A DNA stretch of 64,000 bases from Bacteroidales bacterium (lineage in GTDB: Bacteria; Bacteroidota; Bacteroidia; Bacteroidales; UBA932), in assembly GCA_017534745.1 (NCBI GenBank), contig JAFXVX010000021.1:36660-100659 (forward strand), written 5' to 3'. Below are positions 27,813 through 35,527 of this stretch, piece after piece. Both the position numbers and the translations under genes were made by a program. Position 1 is the first letter of the stretch. Every line of letters starts with the position of its first letter. The notes beneath the pieces are model-generated. The model worked only from the letters and a program-made list of their open reading frames with translations, made no database searches and was not told the origin of the DNA.

Positions 27813-28310
27813 ATGAATGCAATTGACATTAAATCCATAAGGAAGGCTCGCGGGATGACTCAGGAGCAGGTGGGGATCTTGGCGGGGATGAGCAAATCCC
27901 AGGTTTCCAGGATGGAAAAAGGGACTTTGGGTAGTCCGGAGACATATGAGCGTGTCCTTTCGGCGATGGGGTATCGTATCGTTATTTCCCTGGAGGACAT
28001 CAGGCGGTCGAAAACCATGGATCGGGACTATATTCTTTCCCTTTTAAGGGTTTACTATTTGTGTAACAAGGAAAGATTTGGAATAGACAGCCTGGGCTTG
28101 TTTGGAAGTTTTGTTCGCAATGAGGGGAGGGAGGATAGTGATATTGATATTCTCATCAGTTTGAAACGGTCGAATCTTTTCACATACGCATTGATTGCAC
28201 AGCAACTTGAGACTGTTTTCGGGCGACATGTTGATCTTATTTCCTCCAGAGCAAAACTTAAGGATGATTTCCGGAATCATGTAGAGAAGGAGGTGGTGTA
28301 TGTTTCCTGA
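27813..28310 (+). CDS. HTH-XRE/minimal nucleotidyltransferase fusion (MntA-type antitoxin)
   Basis: 165 residues. Residues 1-55 are a Cro/CI helix-turn-helix (IKSIRKARGMTQEQVGILAG, SKSQVSRMEKG). Residues 85-165 are a minimal nucleotidyltransferase with GLFGSFVRNEGREDSDIDIL: Gly98-Ser99, Asp110 and Asp112 form the metal site, and Asp141 is a candidate third acid. In MNT/HEPN systems this protein neutralises the HEPN RNase by adding AMP to it (family knowledge). The fused HTH suggests autoregulation. Base composition is clearly more AT-rich than the flanking sugar genes, a sign of acquisition. The HEPN reading frame overlaps the stop by 11 bases. Confidence 0.82.
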   Translation: MNAIDIKSIRKARGMTQEQVGILAGMSKSQVSRMEKGTLGSPETYERVLSAMGYRIVISLEDIRRSKTMDRDYILSLLRVYYLCNKERFGIDSLGLFGSFVRNEGREDSDIDILISLKRSNLFTYALIAQQLETVFGRHVDLISSRAKLKDDFRNHVEKEVVYVS

Positions 28311-28464
28311 GAAGGACCGGGTTATCTCTCTTCTAGGAGATGTGATTTCTGAAACAGAGCTTCTTCTTAGGATGTCTGCCGACATAAAGACGCCGGACGA
28401 TTTCATCTCCTGTCTGTCTGGGATGACGATATTCCGAGCATGCGGGATGAGCCTGCAGCCATAA
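28300..28464 (+). pseudogene. Truncated HEPN-type toxin remnant
   Basis: An ATG at 28300, overlapping the nucleotidyltransferase stop, opens 54 codons: MFPEKDRVISLLGDVIS, then KTPDDFISCLSGMTIFRACGM. This is the start of a HEPN (DUF86-like) protein, matching its DRI-LL helix and the DDF-x(6)-G-x(4)-A-x(2)-M helix. Intact members have about 110 residues and carry the catalytic RxxxxH motif in the missing C-terminal half. The frame stops after SLQP. A further short open stretch (AINSLTYSKKNEKV) follows in another frame, so decay by deletion is likely. The antitoxin has therefore lost its partner. Confidence 0.6.
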
Positions 28465-28488
28465 ACAGTTTGACATATTCGAAGAAAA

Positions 28489-29163
28489 ATGAAAAGGTCT
28501 GAAATCAACGCTATTATCCGCGCAAACAAGCAGTTGTGCGAAAAATTCCTTTTTCACCTCCCCGACTGGGCCTTCTGGACTCCGGATGATTGGGCCTCGA
28601 AGGGGAAGGAGTGCGAGGAGATCAAGCGCAACTGCATGGGATGGGACATCACCGATTTCGGCAGCGGTGATTTTGACCGCATCGGCCTGTCGCTGATAAC
28701 TCTCCGCAACGGCAATCCTGCCTTTGACCGCAAGCCCTACTGCGAAAAGATAATGATGGTGCGCCCCGGCCAGGTTACGCCCACCCACTTCCATTGGAAC
28801 AAGATGGAGGACATCATCTTTCGTGAGGGAGACGGCACCTTCTGTATGAAACTGTGGAACGCCGATTACAGGACGGAGGAATTGATTGAGGACGGCGTCG
28901 TCCGGCTGCGCCTGGATGGTGTGATGACCGAATTTGAGCCCGGAAAGACCTACCGCCTCCGCAAAGGGCAGAGCGTCTGTTACACCCCCTTCATTTATCA
29001 CACTTTCTGGGCGGAAGACGGCCCCTGCCTCATAGGTGAGGTTTCTATGGTCAACGACGACAGCGCCGACAACAGGTTCCTGGAGCCCATCGGCCGCTTC
29101 CCGGACATCGAGGAGGATGTCCCGGCGGAGGTCCTGTTGTGTAACGAATATCCTGAATTGTAG
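28489..29163 (+). CDS. D-lyxose ketol-isomerase family cupin
   Basis: 224 residues, full length for the family. The cupin metal site is complete: His100 and His102 (PTHFHWNKMED), Glu107 and His171 (PFIYHTFW). Known members interconvert D-lyxose and D-xylulose, and D-mannose and D-fructose, using Mn2+. The N-terminal helical part (MKRSEINAIIRANKQLCEKF) is also characteristic. Placed before a class II aldolase and after a PfkB kinase, it should make the ketose for phosphorylation. It lies 24 bases after the HEPN remnant, so it may be read from the promoter of the inserted module as well as from the main operon. Confidence 0.88.
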   Translation: MKRSEINAIIRANKQLCEKFLFHLPDWAFWTPDDWASKGKECEEIKRNCMGWDITDFGSGDFDRIGLSLITLRNGNPAFDRKPYCEKIMMVRPGQVTPTHFHWNKMEDIIFREGDGTFCMKLWNADYRTEELIEDGVVRLRLDGVMTEFEPGKTYRLRKGQSVCYTPFIYHTFWAEDGPCLIGEVSMVNDDSADNRFLEPIGRFPDIEEDVPAEVLLCNEYPEL

Positions 29164-29167
29164 TACT

Positions 29168-30001
29168 ATGCTTGTTAATCTTCAGAAAATCCTCGCGTTC
29201 GCGGAGCAGGATGGGAAGGCAATAGGGATGTTTAACGCCACGGGCTTCGACTCGCTGCAGGCCGTGGTGGCCGCGGCGGAAGAACTCGGCGAGCCTGTTA
29301 TCATCGCCCACGCGGAGGTGCATAACGTGTTCAACGACATATCTTTGGTCGGCCCCGCGATGCTGGCGGTGGCGCGCAGCGCCCGCGTGCCGGTCTGCGT
29401 ACACCTGGATCATGGGGAATCACTTTCGATGATTGAAAAGGCCGTGGAGCTCGGTTTCACTTCCATTATGATAGACGCTTCCGCAAAGCCTTATGCGGAG
29501 AATGTGGCCCTGACGCGCCGCGTGGTCGAGATGTGCCATCCCAGGGGAATCGGCGTTGAGGCCGAGCTGGGCCGCCTCGCCACCCGCGAGGACGGTTCGG
29601 CCAATCCGGAGGATTTTTATACCGATCCTGCCGAGGCTGCGGATTTCGTACGGCAGACCGGCATCGACGCCCTCGCCATCGCATTCGGCACGGCGCACGG
29701 CTTCTACAAATCCACTCCGGTCCTCGATTTTGAGACAATCGCTTCCTGCCGTGAAAGTACCGGCGTCCCCCTCGTGATGCACGGCGGGTCCGGCGTTTCC
29801 CCGGCGGACTACACCCGCGCCATTAAGTCCGGTATCCGCAAGATTAACTACTATTCCTATATGTCCAAGGCTGGCTACAACGCCGCCGCAGAAGTAATCG
29901 CTTCAGGGAAGACATCTTACCTCCACGACGTCGAATTCGCCGCAATGAAGGCAATGAAAGAGGATGTCTCCCGCGCCATCCGTGTTTTTTCTGGAAAATA
30001 A
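29168..30001 (+). CDS. Class II ketose-bisphosphate aldolase
   Basis: Start at ATG 29168 (MLVNLQKILAFAEQDGKAIG), four bases after the isomerase stop; an in-frame upstream extension is antisense-like. 277 residues. Class II zinc site: Asp81 and His82 (VHLDHGES), His177 (GTAHGFYK) and His205 (MHGGSG), with EAELGR near 131-136. Related enzymes cleave fructose-, tagatose- or other ketose phosphates into dihydroxyacetone phosphate and an aldehyde. It closes the proposed isomerase/kinase/aldolase route. Specificity between one- and two-phosphate substrates cannot be read from the sequence. Confidence 0.88.
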   Translation: MLVNLQKILAFAEQDGKAIGMFNATGFDSLQAVVAAAEELGEPVIIAHAEVHNVFNDISLVGPAMLAVARSARVPVCVHLDHGESLSMIEKAVELGFTSIMIDASAKPYAENVALTRRVVEMCHPRGIGVEAELGRLATREDGSANPEDFYTDPAEAADFVRQTGIDALAIAFGTAHGFYKSTPVLDFETIASCRESTGVPLVMHGGSGVSPADYTRAIKSGIRKINYYSYMSKAGYNAAAEVIASGKTSYLHDVEFAAMKAMKEDVSRAIRVFSGK

Positions 30002-30027
30002 TGGCAATACCTTGACGCCGCTCCGGG

Positions 30028-30660
30028 CTACAGCAGAGCCGTGATGGGGCAGTTTAGGGCGCGGCTCAGGCGCAGGACGCTTTCAGCGCCTGCGTTTGCA
30101 ACTGAACGTTGCCCCTGCTCGTAGGAGCGTATGACCCTGAGTGAATTTCCCGACATGTCCGCCAGCATGCGTTGCGTAAGGGATGCGTTCTTTCGGGCTT
30201 GTTTAAAAGGATTCTCACTTCTTTCCTCCAGACGTTTCGTAGCAAACTGGACCGTTTTTGATAAATCGGCTTCGTGTAGCACCTGATACCTGTCATAAAT
30301 ATCCTGCACACCGACTCCTCGCGATTGAAGAGTTTTGTAATCTGTATTCAGGTACCAGGAAAGGTATGCCAGCGTCCAGCCGGTCCAATATTCTGGACTT
30401 CCCATGTCAATATATGCCTCTTTCTCCGGCAGGGCATCTCCTGTCCGGCTGGCGACCAGCATGGCGAGCTCAATCCCGGACATCCCGGAGAGGTATTTCG
30501 GGTTTGCAGTGGCGCAGGCGCCTGCAATGCCGCTGGCAATGAACCGGGAATAGAAGATAACAATGTCTTCTCCGCAGGCATTGACGGCATAATCCAACAT
30601 AGCTCCGATAGATGACATTGCGTCATCCAGATAGGCGATGTTATAGGCGCGGGTCTTCAT
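30028..30660 (-). CDS. HTH-type antitoxin/regulator, partner of the DUF3990 protein
   Basis: 210 residues. The N-terminal ~140 residues (AYLDDAMSSIGAMLDYAVNA, ASGIAGACATANPKYLSGMS) form a helical domain I cannot name with confidence. The C-terminal 60 residues are a Cro/CI helix-turn-helix (NPFKQARKNASLTQRMLAD, SLRVIRSYEQGQRSV). It overlaps the 3' end of the DUF3990 gene by 20 bases, so the two are translationally linked, the toxin-like gene first. An HTH at the C-terminus would allow autoregulation. It is convergent with the aldolase gene, 26 bases away. Confidence 0.75.
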   Translation of the reverse strand: MKTRAYNIAYLDDAMSSIGAMLDYAVNACGEDIVIFYSRFIASGIAGACATANPKYLSGMSGIELAMLVASRTGDALPEKEAYIDMGSPEYWTGWTLAYLSWYLNTDYKTLQSRGVGVQDIYDRYQVLHEADLSKTVQFATKRLEERSENPFKQARKNASLTQRMLADMSGNSLRVIRSYEQGQRSVANAGAESVLRLSRALNCPITALL

Positions 30661-31312
30661 TGGTCCATTTCTCGTTTAGGATGGTTGAGACAAAAACTTC
30701 ACTTTCCGAGGGCGCTTCCGTAAGCATTTTCTGATAGGATTCGCGTGCTTCCCGGTCCCTGGCCGAGCGTTTTGCGTGATAGACGGAAGCGTCGGCAGGA
30801 ATCGGATTGATAAAAGAGATGGCCTCAAAGGCACTGGGGCTGCGCAGTACGGTCTGCTCGCCCAATTTGCCCAAATGCATGGCACGGCGGAGTTGCTCCA
30901 AGGTAATGGTGTTTGACAGGAAGGCTCTGGAAAAAGAAAAATAAGAATCGTCCGCACGGTACCCCACGATCAGGTCAGAATCCTTATAATCGGGGAGGAA
31001 ATTATCCAAAATATATTTCTTTGCCCGAACGGAAATGGGGGATGACAGATCAAAGCGCCGGTTCTCCAGTAAAATGGCCAGCCAGTTAAGGATATGATAC
31101 CCCTTACCATTGAGATACAGACAGGAAAGGCCAGCCTCGTCCAGCATATAGTGATTGGCAAATCCGTCGTTTGTTTCTGAACAGGCCCATTCTTTGGCAA
31201 GTTCTATCTCCCGGGTGCAGTAGAATCCCAATCCATAGTCATTGAGTGGATTGCCCTTGCCATACTCCGGAGTACGGACAATCTTGTCGGAGCCATGATA
31301 CAGTTCGATCAT
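30641..31312 (-). CDS. DUF3990 protein, putative ADP-ribosyltransferase toxin
   Basis: Start at ATG 31312-31310 (MIELYHGSDKIV); a GTG three codons upstream is possible. 223 residues. The segment IELYHGSDKIVRTPEYGKGN followed by NDYGLGFYCTREIELAKEWAC is the DUF3990 hallmark, a fold related to ADP-ribosyltransferases (Tyr-His-Gly entry and Gly-Phe-Tyr-x-Thr). DUF3990 genes usually occur with small antitoxin or HTH partners, as here. AT content is higher than in the flanking sugar genes. Its substrate is unknown. It has its own promoter at 31337-31368. Confidence 0.75.
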   Translation of the reverse strand: MIELYHGSDKIVRTPEYGKGNPLNDYGLGFYCTREIELAKEWACSETNDGFANHYMLDEAGLSCLYLNGKGYHILNWLAILLENRRFDLSSPISVRAKKYILDNFLPDYKDSDLIVGYRADDSYFSFSRAFLSNTITLEQLRRAMHLGKLGEQTVLRSPSAFEAISFINPIPADASVYHAKRSARDREARESYQKMLTEAPSESEVFVSTILNEKWTNEDPRL

Positions 31313-31336
31313 AATAGTCACACTTTAGTGTTACTG

Positions 31337-31368
31337 CAAAGATATGACAATCATCTTTAATTATCAAA
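31337..31368 (-). promoter_or_regulatory. Promoter for the DUF3990/HTH module
   Basis: Minus strand TTTG (31368-31365), 20 bases, TATCTTTG (31344-31337), then 24 bases to the ATG. Both elements match the Bacteroidota consensus. Confidence 0.65.
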
Positions 31369-31462
31369 ATTTCTTTTCCGAAATTTACCAGGCCCCGTCA
31401 ATTTTTGTGATTTTTTCGTATCTTGCGAGGAAGTATGAAGTAATACCAATCAATAATACATT

Positions 31463-32218
31463 ATGGAACAGTTACCTTTGACTTTCATTCAGGCTACGGT
31501 CGAGCCGGACATTCAGGAATGCTTCAGACCGTCATTCAATTTCACGAAAATCAGTTCTTCCAGCGGAAGGCTTGCATTTACCCCCGGGAAGGTCTATTGG
31601 CTTCCCGACAATCCGATGGCGATGATGGACCAGGGATGGGTCATTGGCGTCTCCGAGATTGAGAGCTACGGTAAGTGGGGCCTTGCCGGCTTCAGCATCA
31701 AGCTGGTGGACGGCAAAGAGCTTCGTTTCTCCAACGTCGGAGGGAAGATGCGTGACGAGATTTCGGCTGCTATCGAGGCCCACAAGGGAGACCCTGCGCC
31801 GGCTGCCGCTCCGGCCGCTGCTGCCGCCCCGGATCCTGCCGGTCCGGAGCCCGCTGCCGCCCCTGTCCCCCCGGCAGCTGAGGAAGGCCCCGCCGCCGAA
31901 GATGCCGATGCCATGGATCCTGCGGATGTGTCCTCCAACAAGGTGATGGCAATACTTGCCTACTTTGGCATCCTTGTGCTCATCCCGATTTTCGCCGCAA
32001 AGGATTCGAAGTTTGCCCGCTACCATTCCAACCAGGGCCTGATCCTTCTGATCTGCGCCGTCGTCGCTTATGCCATCGGCAAGGTTCCCCACTTAGGCTT
32101 CCTGTGGTGGATCCTCGATGTGGTAATCCTTGTCTTCGCCATCATCGGCATAGTCCACGCCGCCAAGGGCGAGGCCAAGCCCCTGCCTCTGATCGGCAAA
32201 TTCCGCATCCTCAGCTAA
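31463..32218 (+). CDS. PH-like domain plus DUF4870-type membrane protein
   Basis: 251 residues in three parts. Residues 1-110 look like a bacterial PH/GRAM-type beta domain (FTPGKVYWLPDNP, VIGVSEIESYGKWGLAGF). Residues 112-148 are an alanine/proline-rich acidic linker. Residues 155-251 are a membrane domain (NKVMAILAYFGILVLIPIFA, KFARYHSNQGLILLI, AKGEAKPLPLIGKFRIL) of the widespread DUF4870-like type, whose function is unknown. A degenerate -7 box TATCTTGC lies at 31419-31426. A strong hairpin terminator follows its stop. It is probably a monocistronic housekeeping gene. Confidence 0.72.
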   Translation: MEQLPLTFIQATVEPDIQECFRPSFNFTKISSSSGRLAFTPGKVYWLPDNPMAMMDQGWVIGVSEIESYGKWGLAGFSIKLVDGKELRFSNVGGKMRDEISAAIEAHKGDPAPAAAPAAAAAPDPAGPEPAAAPVPPAAEEGPAAEDADAMDPADVSSNKVMAILAYFGILVLIPIFAAKDSKFARYHSNQGLILLICAVVAYAIGKVPHLGFLWWILDVVILVFAIIGIVHAAKGEAKPLPLIGKFRILS

Positions 32219-32245
32219 GTTTTTTTAGGGGATATATCAAATACC

Positions 32246-32275
32246 AAGAAGGCTCCGACACTCCGGAGCCTTCTT
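32246..32275. terminator. Bidirectional intrinsic terminator
   Basis: AAGAAGGCTCCG / CGGAGCCTTCTT form a perfect 12-base-pair stem with a six-base loop (ACACTC). It is followed by a T-rich run on the plus side (TTCATTTTTTATT) and, reading minus, by ATATCCCC and then an A/T-rich run. It lies between convergent genes and can serve both. Confidence 0.85.
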
Positions 32276-32297
32276 TCATTTTTTATTGTATGTCGGT

Positions 32298-34394
32298 CTA
32301 ACGGAACCGGAGGGTTCCGCCTTCTTTTAAGTGGGAAATCTCGACGGAATTGTTCCGGAGTGATTTCCCATTCAGCGTTACGGTCTTGAATACGGGACCG
32401 GGACATGAGGCTTTGATTACCAGCGTCTTGCCGCCGGGAAGGGTAATTTCGGCTTTTGGGAACAGGGGAGTGCCGATTATGTACTTTCCGCTGGCGGGGC
32501 AGACGGGGTAGAAACCAAGGGCCGAGAAAATGTACCAGGCGGACGTCTGTCCATTGTCCTCGTCGCCGCAGTAACCGTCCGGATCGGCGCTGTATAGGCG
32601 GTCCATCGTCTCCCGGATGTGCATCTGGCCTTTCCAGGCTTCCGAAGTCCAGCCGTATAGGTATAACATGTGCTGCGAAGGCTGGTTCCCGTGGGCGTAG
32701 TTCCCCATATTTGCGGTCTGCATCTCGCTTATTTCGTGGATGCGGTAGCCGTAGGCACTGTCGTCATAGATGGGCGGGACCTTGAAGACGGAGTCCAGCA
32801 TCTGGGTGAACATCTCTTCTCCTCCCATTTCCCGAATGAGTCCGGGCACGTCGTGGAATACGCTCCAGGTGTAGTGCCAGGCATTGCCCTCGGTGAAAGC
32901 GTCGCCCCATTTGTATGAACTGAAAGGCTCCTGGAAACCACCGTCGGCATTCCTGCCGCGCATAAGCCGAACGGCGGGGTCAAAGACATTCCGCCAGTTG
33001 CCGGAGCGCGACAAGTAAAGGTCAATTTCGTCCTGCGGGCGTTTCAGAATACGGGCGATCTGAGCAATACACCAGTCATCGTAGGCATATTCCAGAGTAC
33101 GCGCAACATTCTCTTTGACGTCTACATCGTAAGGGATGTAGCCAAGGGAGTTGTAATACTCATAACCCTTGCGACCTGAAGATGACACGTCAGGGTGGAC
33201 GTTTTCGGTCCCGTGCACGAGAGCTTTGTAAAGCACTTCCAGATCTTCGTGGGAAGTAATGCCCTGAACAGCTGCATCGGCGACGACCGATGCCGAGTTG
33301 TTACCTATCATGCAATCCCTGTGGCCGGGCGACGCCCATTCGGGAAGGAACGCATTCTCGCGGGCTACGTTGGCAAGGCCGGACTGAATTTCGGCATTGA
33401 TGTCGGGGTAGATGAGGTTCAGCAGAGGGAAAAGTGCACGGAATGTGTCCCAAAAGCCCGTGTCAGTGTAGAGATAACCGGGCTCAACTTTTCCACTGTA
33501 AGGGCTGTAATGCACTGGCTGACCATCGGCCCCGATTTCGTAGAACTTGCGGGGGAAGAGGGTGCTGCGGTAGAGGCAGGAGTAGAAGGTGCGTATCTGT
33601 TCCAGGGTTCCCCCGCTGACGCGCACACGGCCCAGAACCTCATCCCAGCTTACTTGGGCGGCGTCGCGCACATCATCGAACGGACGGTCCAGCACTTCGG
33701 CAAGATTGCGAAGTGCCTGTTCGTCAGATATGAAAGAAGATGCGATGTAAAGCGTCGCAACCTGTCCGCGTGTGGTGGCAAAACGTTCCTGGAGGGGGAC
33801 GTCTGCCTTTATCACGAAGTAGTTACGGAATCCTTCCTGCACACCGCCGTGATTCTGCACGCTGTAGCCCCTGGTCCACTCTCCGTCTGTACGAACTTCG
33901 CCCCCGTTAAAGGGATTGATCTTTATGCGGGCGTTTTCATTTTCCGGGAAAGTGACGCGCATGACAGCCGCCCGCTCGGTCGGGGTGATTTCCACGGTTA
34001 TGTCGTAATCGGCCAGATAAACTTTATAGTAATAAGGCCTGGCCTCCTCGCTCTTGTGGGAGAAAAAACTGCCGGAGTCTTCGTCTCCCGTGAACGGCAT
34101 TATGGAAAATGCGCCGTAGTCGTTTATCCATGGAGAAGGCTGGTGCGTCTGCTTGAAGCCAGTGATGCGGTGCTTGTCATACTGGTAAGCCCAGCCGTCT
34201 TCCTCGCGTTCTGCCGTCACCGGCGTCCAGAAGTTCATACCCCATGGTACGGCGATGGCGGGGTAAGTATTACCCGTGGAGAACGACCAGTCGCTCTGTG
34301 TGCCCACCAGAGTGGACACATAATCCGACAAGTGCTCCTGCGCCGGTTTTGCGCAGGCTGCGAGAAGAAGCAATATAGCTAAGTAACGTTTCAT
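32298..34394 (-). CDS. GH92 alpha-mannosidase, lipoprotein
   Basis: 698 residues, signal MKRYLAILLLLAACAKPAQE with Cys15. GH92 motifs: SWDEVLGRVRVSGG, GHRDCMIGNNSASVVADAAV, TEGNAWHYTW with Glu502 as the likely acid, and GYCGDEDNGQTSAW with Asp611 and Asp613 as the calcium-dependent base pair. The spacing 502/611/613 equals that of BT3990 (533/642/644). His553-Glu554 falls where BT3990 has the His-Glu pair I recall as linked to alpha-1,2-mannosidase specificity. The usual GNEPS-H motif reads GNQPSQH. It likely trims mannose from N-glycans or mannan at the surface or in the periplasm. It may share a transcript with the DUF4886 gene 48 bases upstream. Confidence 0.92.
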   Translation of the reverse strand: MKRYLAILLLLAACAKPAQEHLSDYVSTLVGTQSDWSFSTGNTYPAIAVPWGMNFWTPVTAEREEDGWAYQYDKHRITGFKQTHQPSPWINDYGAFSIMPFTGDEDSGSFFSHKSEEARPYYYKVYLADYDITVEITPTERAAVMRVTFPENENARIKINPFNGGEVRTDGEWTRGYSVQNHGGVQEGFRNYFVIKADVPLQERFATTRGQVATLYIASSFISDEQALRNLAEVLDRPFDDVRDAAQVSWDEVLGRVRVSGGTLEQIRTFYSCLYRSTLFPRKFYEIGADGQPVHYSPYSGKVEPGYLYTDTGFWDTFRALFPLLNLIYPDINAEIQSGLANVARENAFLPEWASPGHRDCMIGNNSASVVADAAVQGITSHEDLEVLYKALVHGTENVHPDVSSSGRKGYEYYNSLGYIPYDVDVKENVARTLEYAYDDWCIAQIARILKRPQDEIDLYLSRSGNWRNVFDPAVRLMRGRNADGGFQEPFSSYKWGDAFTEGNAWHYTWSVFHDVPGLIREMGGEEMFTQMLDSVFKVPPIYDDSAYGYRIHEISEMQTANMGNYAHGNQPSQHMLYLYGWTSEAWKGQMHIRETMDRLYSADPDGYCGDEDNGQTSAWYIFSALGFYPVCPASGKYIIGTPLFPKAEITLPGGKTLVIKASCPGPVFKTVTLNGKSLRNNSVEISHLKEGGTLRFR

Positions 34395-34442
34395 AATTGA
34401 TTAACCGGTTATTGGACCCTCGTTGCCCGCTCTGATTTGAAC

Positions 34443-35273
34443 CTATTTCGTCACCTTGAAGGGTTTGCGGCAGGCGGAGTGGGCGGCTTTCTGGCAGATG
34501 GCCGCGGTGTCGTCGGAGATGGAGTCGGGGTGGTAGGTGTTGCCGACGACGCTGAGGCCGGAGATGGCCTCGAACCAGGTGCAGGCGGCCGTGTAGCGGC
34601 CGTAGGTGGGTTCGAGGTGGTAGCCATCGCGGTTAAGGGTGTCGCCGAGGGAACTGGCGCGCGCGTTCTGGATGGCAGTGCCGGAAGGGATGATGATGGG
34701 GAAGCCGTGGTTGTGGAGCGCGCGCTTCGATGCGTCCATAATCGCCTGATACATCTTCATCTGATCGCTGCCGTAGCGGGGAAACTCCGGATGTGTCGCA
34801 TCGGCGGAATAGGCCCAGGTCTGGTGCCACATAAAGACGGCCGTCGCCGGCACGCGACGGCGGACGTAGGCCTGCAACGCCAGCAGGTAGGGCTCATAGG
34901 TCTCGTATTCGCCGGAGACGCCGCTGGCCTGCTGAAAACTGACGTAGTCCCAGCGCTCGTCGGAGAGGCCGTCGGAGAGGCCGACTTCGGGCGTGTTGGT
35001 CTTCACGCCGCCGACGATTTTACGGTAGGCGTATTTTTTCTTCCCCGTGACGGAGTTGTTGAAATGCCGCTCCAGAGTGCAGCCGCCTATGTACATGTTG
35101 CCGATGATGACCGGGATGCCGGCGGCGTCGAACAGTTCCCAGAGGTACTGCTCGACCGCGTCCTGCGAAAAACTGTTGCCTATCGCCAGGATCCGCAGGG
35201 TGTCCTTCTGCTGGCCGGCCGCGGAGGCGACGGCGACGAAAATAACTGCAAAAAATACAATAATCCGCTTCAT
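34443..35273 (-). CDS. DUF4886 protein (SGNH-hydrolase-like), secreted
   Basis: 276 residues with a signal peptide (KRIIVFFAVIFVAVASAAG). LRILAIGNSFSQDAVEQYLW near residues 26-45 is the DUF4886 opening, with a GNS motif like the GDS block of SGNH esterases; DGYHLEPTYGRYTAACTWFE near the C-terminus supplies the Asp-x-x-His pair. The family is common in Bacteroidota carbohydrate loci, and esterase activity on acylated glycans is suspected but unproven. It is divergent from the small EF-hand-like gene and upstream of GH92 in the same direction. Confidence 0.82.
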   Translation of the reverse strand: MKRIIVFFAVIFVAVASAAGQQKDTLRILAIGNSFSQDAVEQYLWELFDAAGIPVIIGNMYIGGCTLERHFNNSVTGKKKYAYRKIVGGVKTNTPEVGLSDGLSDERWDYVSFQQASGVSGEYETYEPYLLALQAYVRRRVPATAVFMWHQTWAYSADATHPEFPRYGSDQMKMYQAIMDASKRALHNHGFPIIIPSGTAIQNARASSLGDTLNRDGYHLEPTYGRYTAACTWFEAISGLSVVGNTYHPDSISDDTAAICQKAAHSACRKPFKVTK

Positions 35274-35280
35274 AACATAG

Positions 35281-35314
35281 CAAAGATACTCAATTTTTTG
35301 TACCTTGGGGCAAA
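35281..35314 (-). promoter_or_regulatory. Promoter for DUF4886-GH92
   Basis: Minus strand TATCTTTG (35288-35281), with TTTG at 35314-35311 lying 22 bases upstream. The box ends seven bases before the ATG at 35273, a very short leader. In the opposite direction TACCTTGG (35301-35308) is a weaker -7 candidate for the gene at 35334. Confidence 0.55.
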
Positions 35315-35333
35315 TTGTAAAATCCGCACAGCT

Positions 35334-35522
35334 ATGGCAGAAGAAATCAACAGGGATCCCCGCGATCTCGACGGCGACGGCAAAGTCACCCTCGAAGAGA
35401 AAATCAAGTACGCAGCCTCCAAAGCGACCGAAAAGCTCAACGAGGTCGCCGGCAACCTCAAGGAAAAAGGCGAAAACCTCGCTGAAAAAGCCAAAGGCAA
35501 GCTCGAGGGTCTCAAAAAGTAA
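35334..35522 (+). CDS. Small EF-hand-like, lysine/glutamate-rich helical protein
   Basis: 62 residues. DLDGDGKVTLEEKIKYAAS (residues 10-28) is a good single EF-hand-type calcium loop (D-x-D-x-D-x-K-x-x-x-E-E). The rest is a continuous charged helix (KATEKLNEVAGNLKEKGENL) with Ala/Leu heptad character. There is no signal peptide or membrane segment. It ends five bases before the FISUMP lipoprotein gene and may be co-transcribed. I know similar short proteins in Bacteroidota only as hypothetical proteins. Calcium binding is inferred from the loop alone. Confidence 0.65.
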   Translation: MAEEINRDPRDLDGDGKVTLEEKIKYAASKATEKLNEVAGNLKEKGENLAEKAKGKLEGLKK

Positions 35523-35527
35523 GACAA

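Noticed and set aside
34437-35522. A 361-codon plus-strand frame covering the DUF4886 gene and the small EF-hand protein
   Set aside because: Only its last 62 codons (from ATG 35334) are plausible; the rest is antisense to DUF4886, and the -7 box lies inside it.
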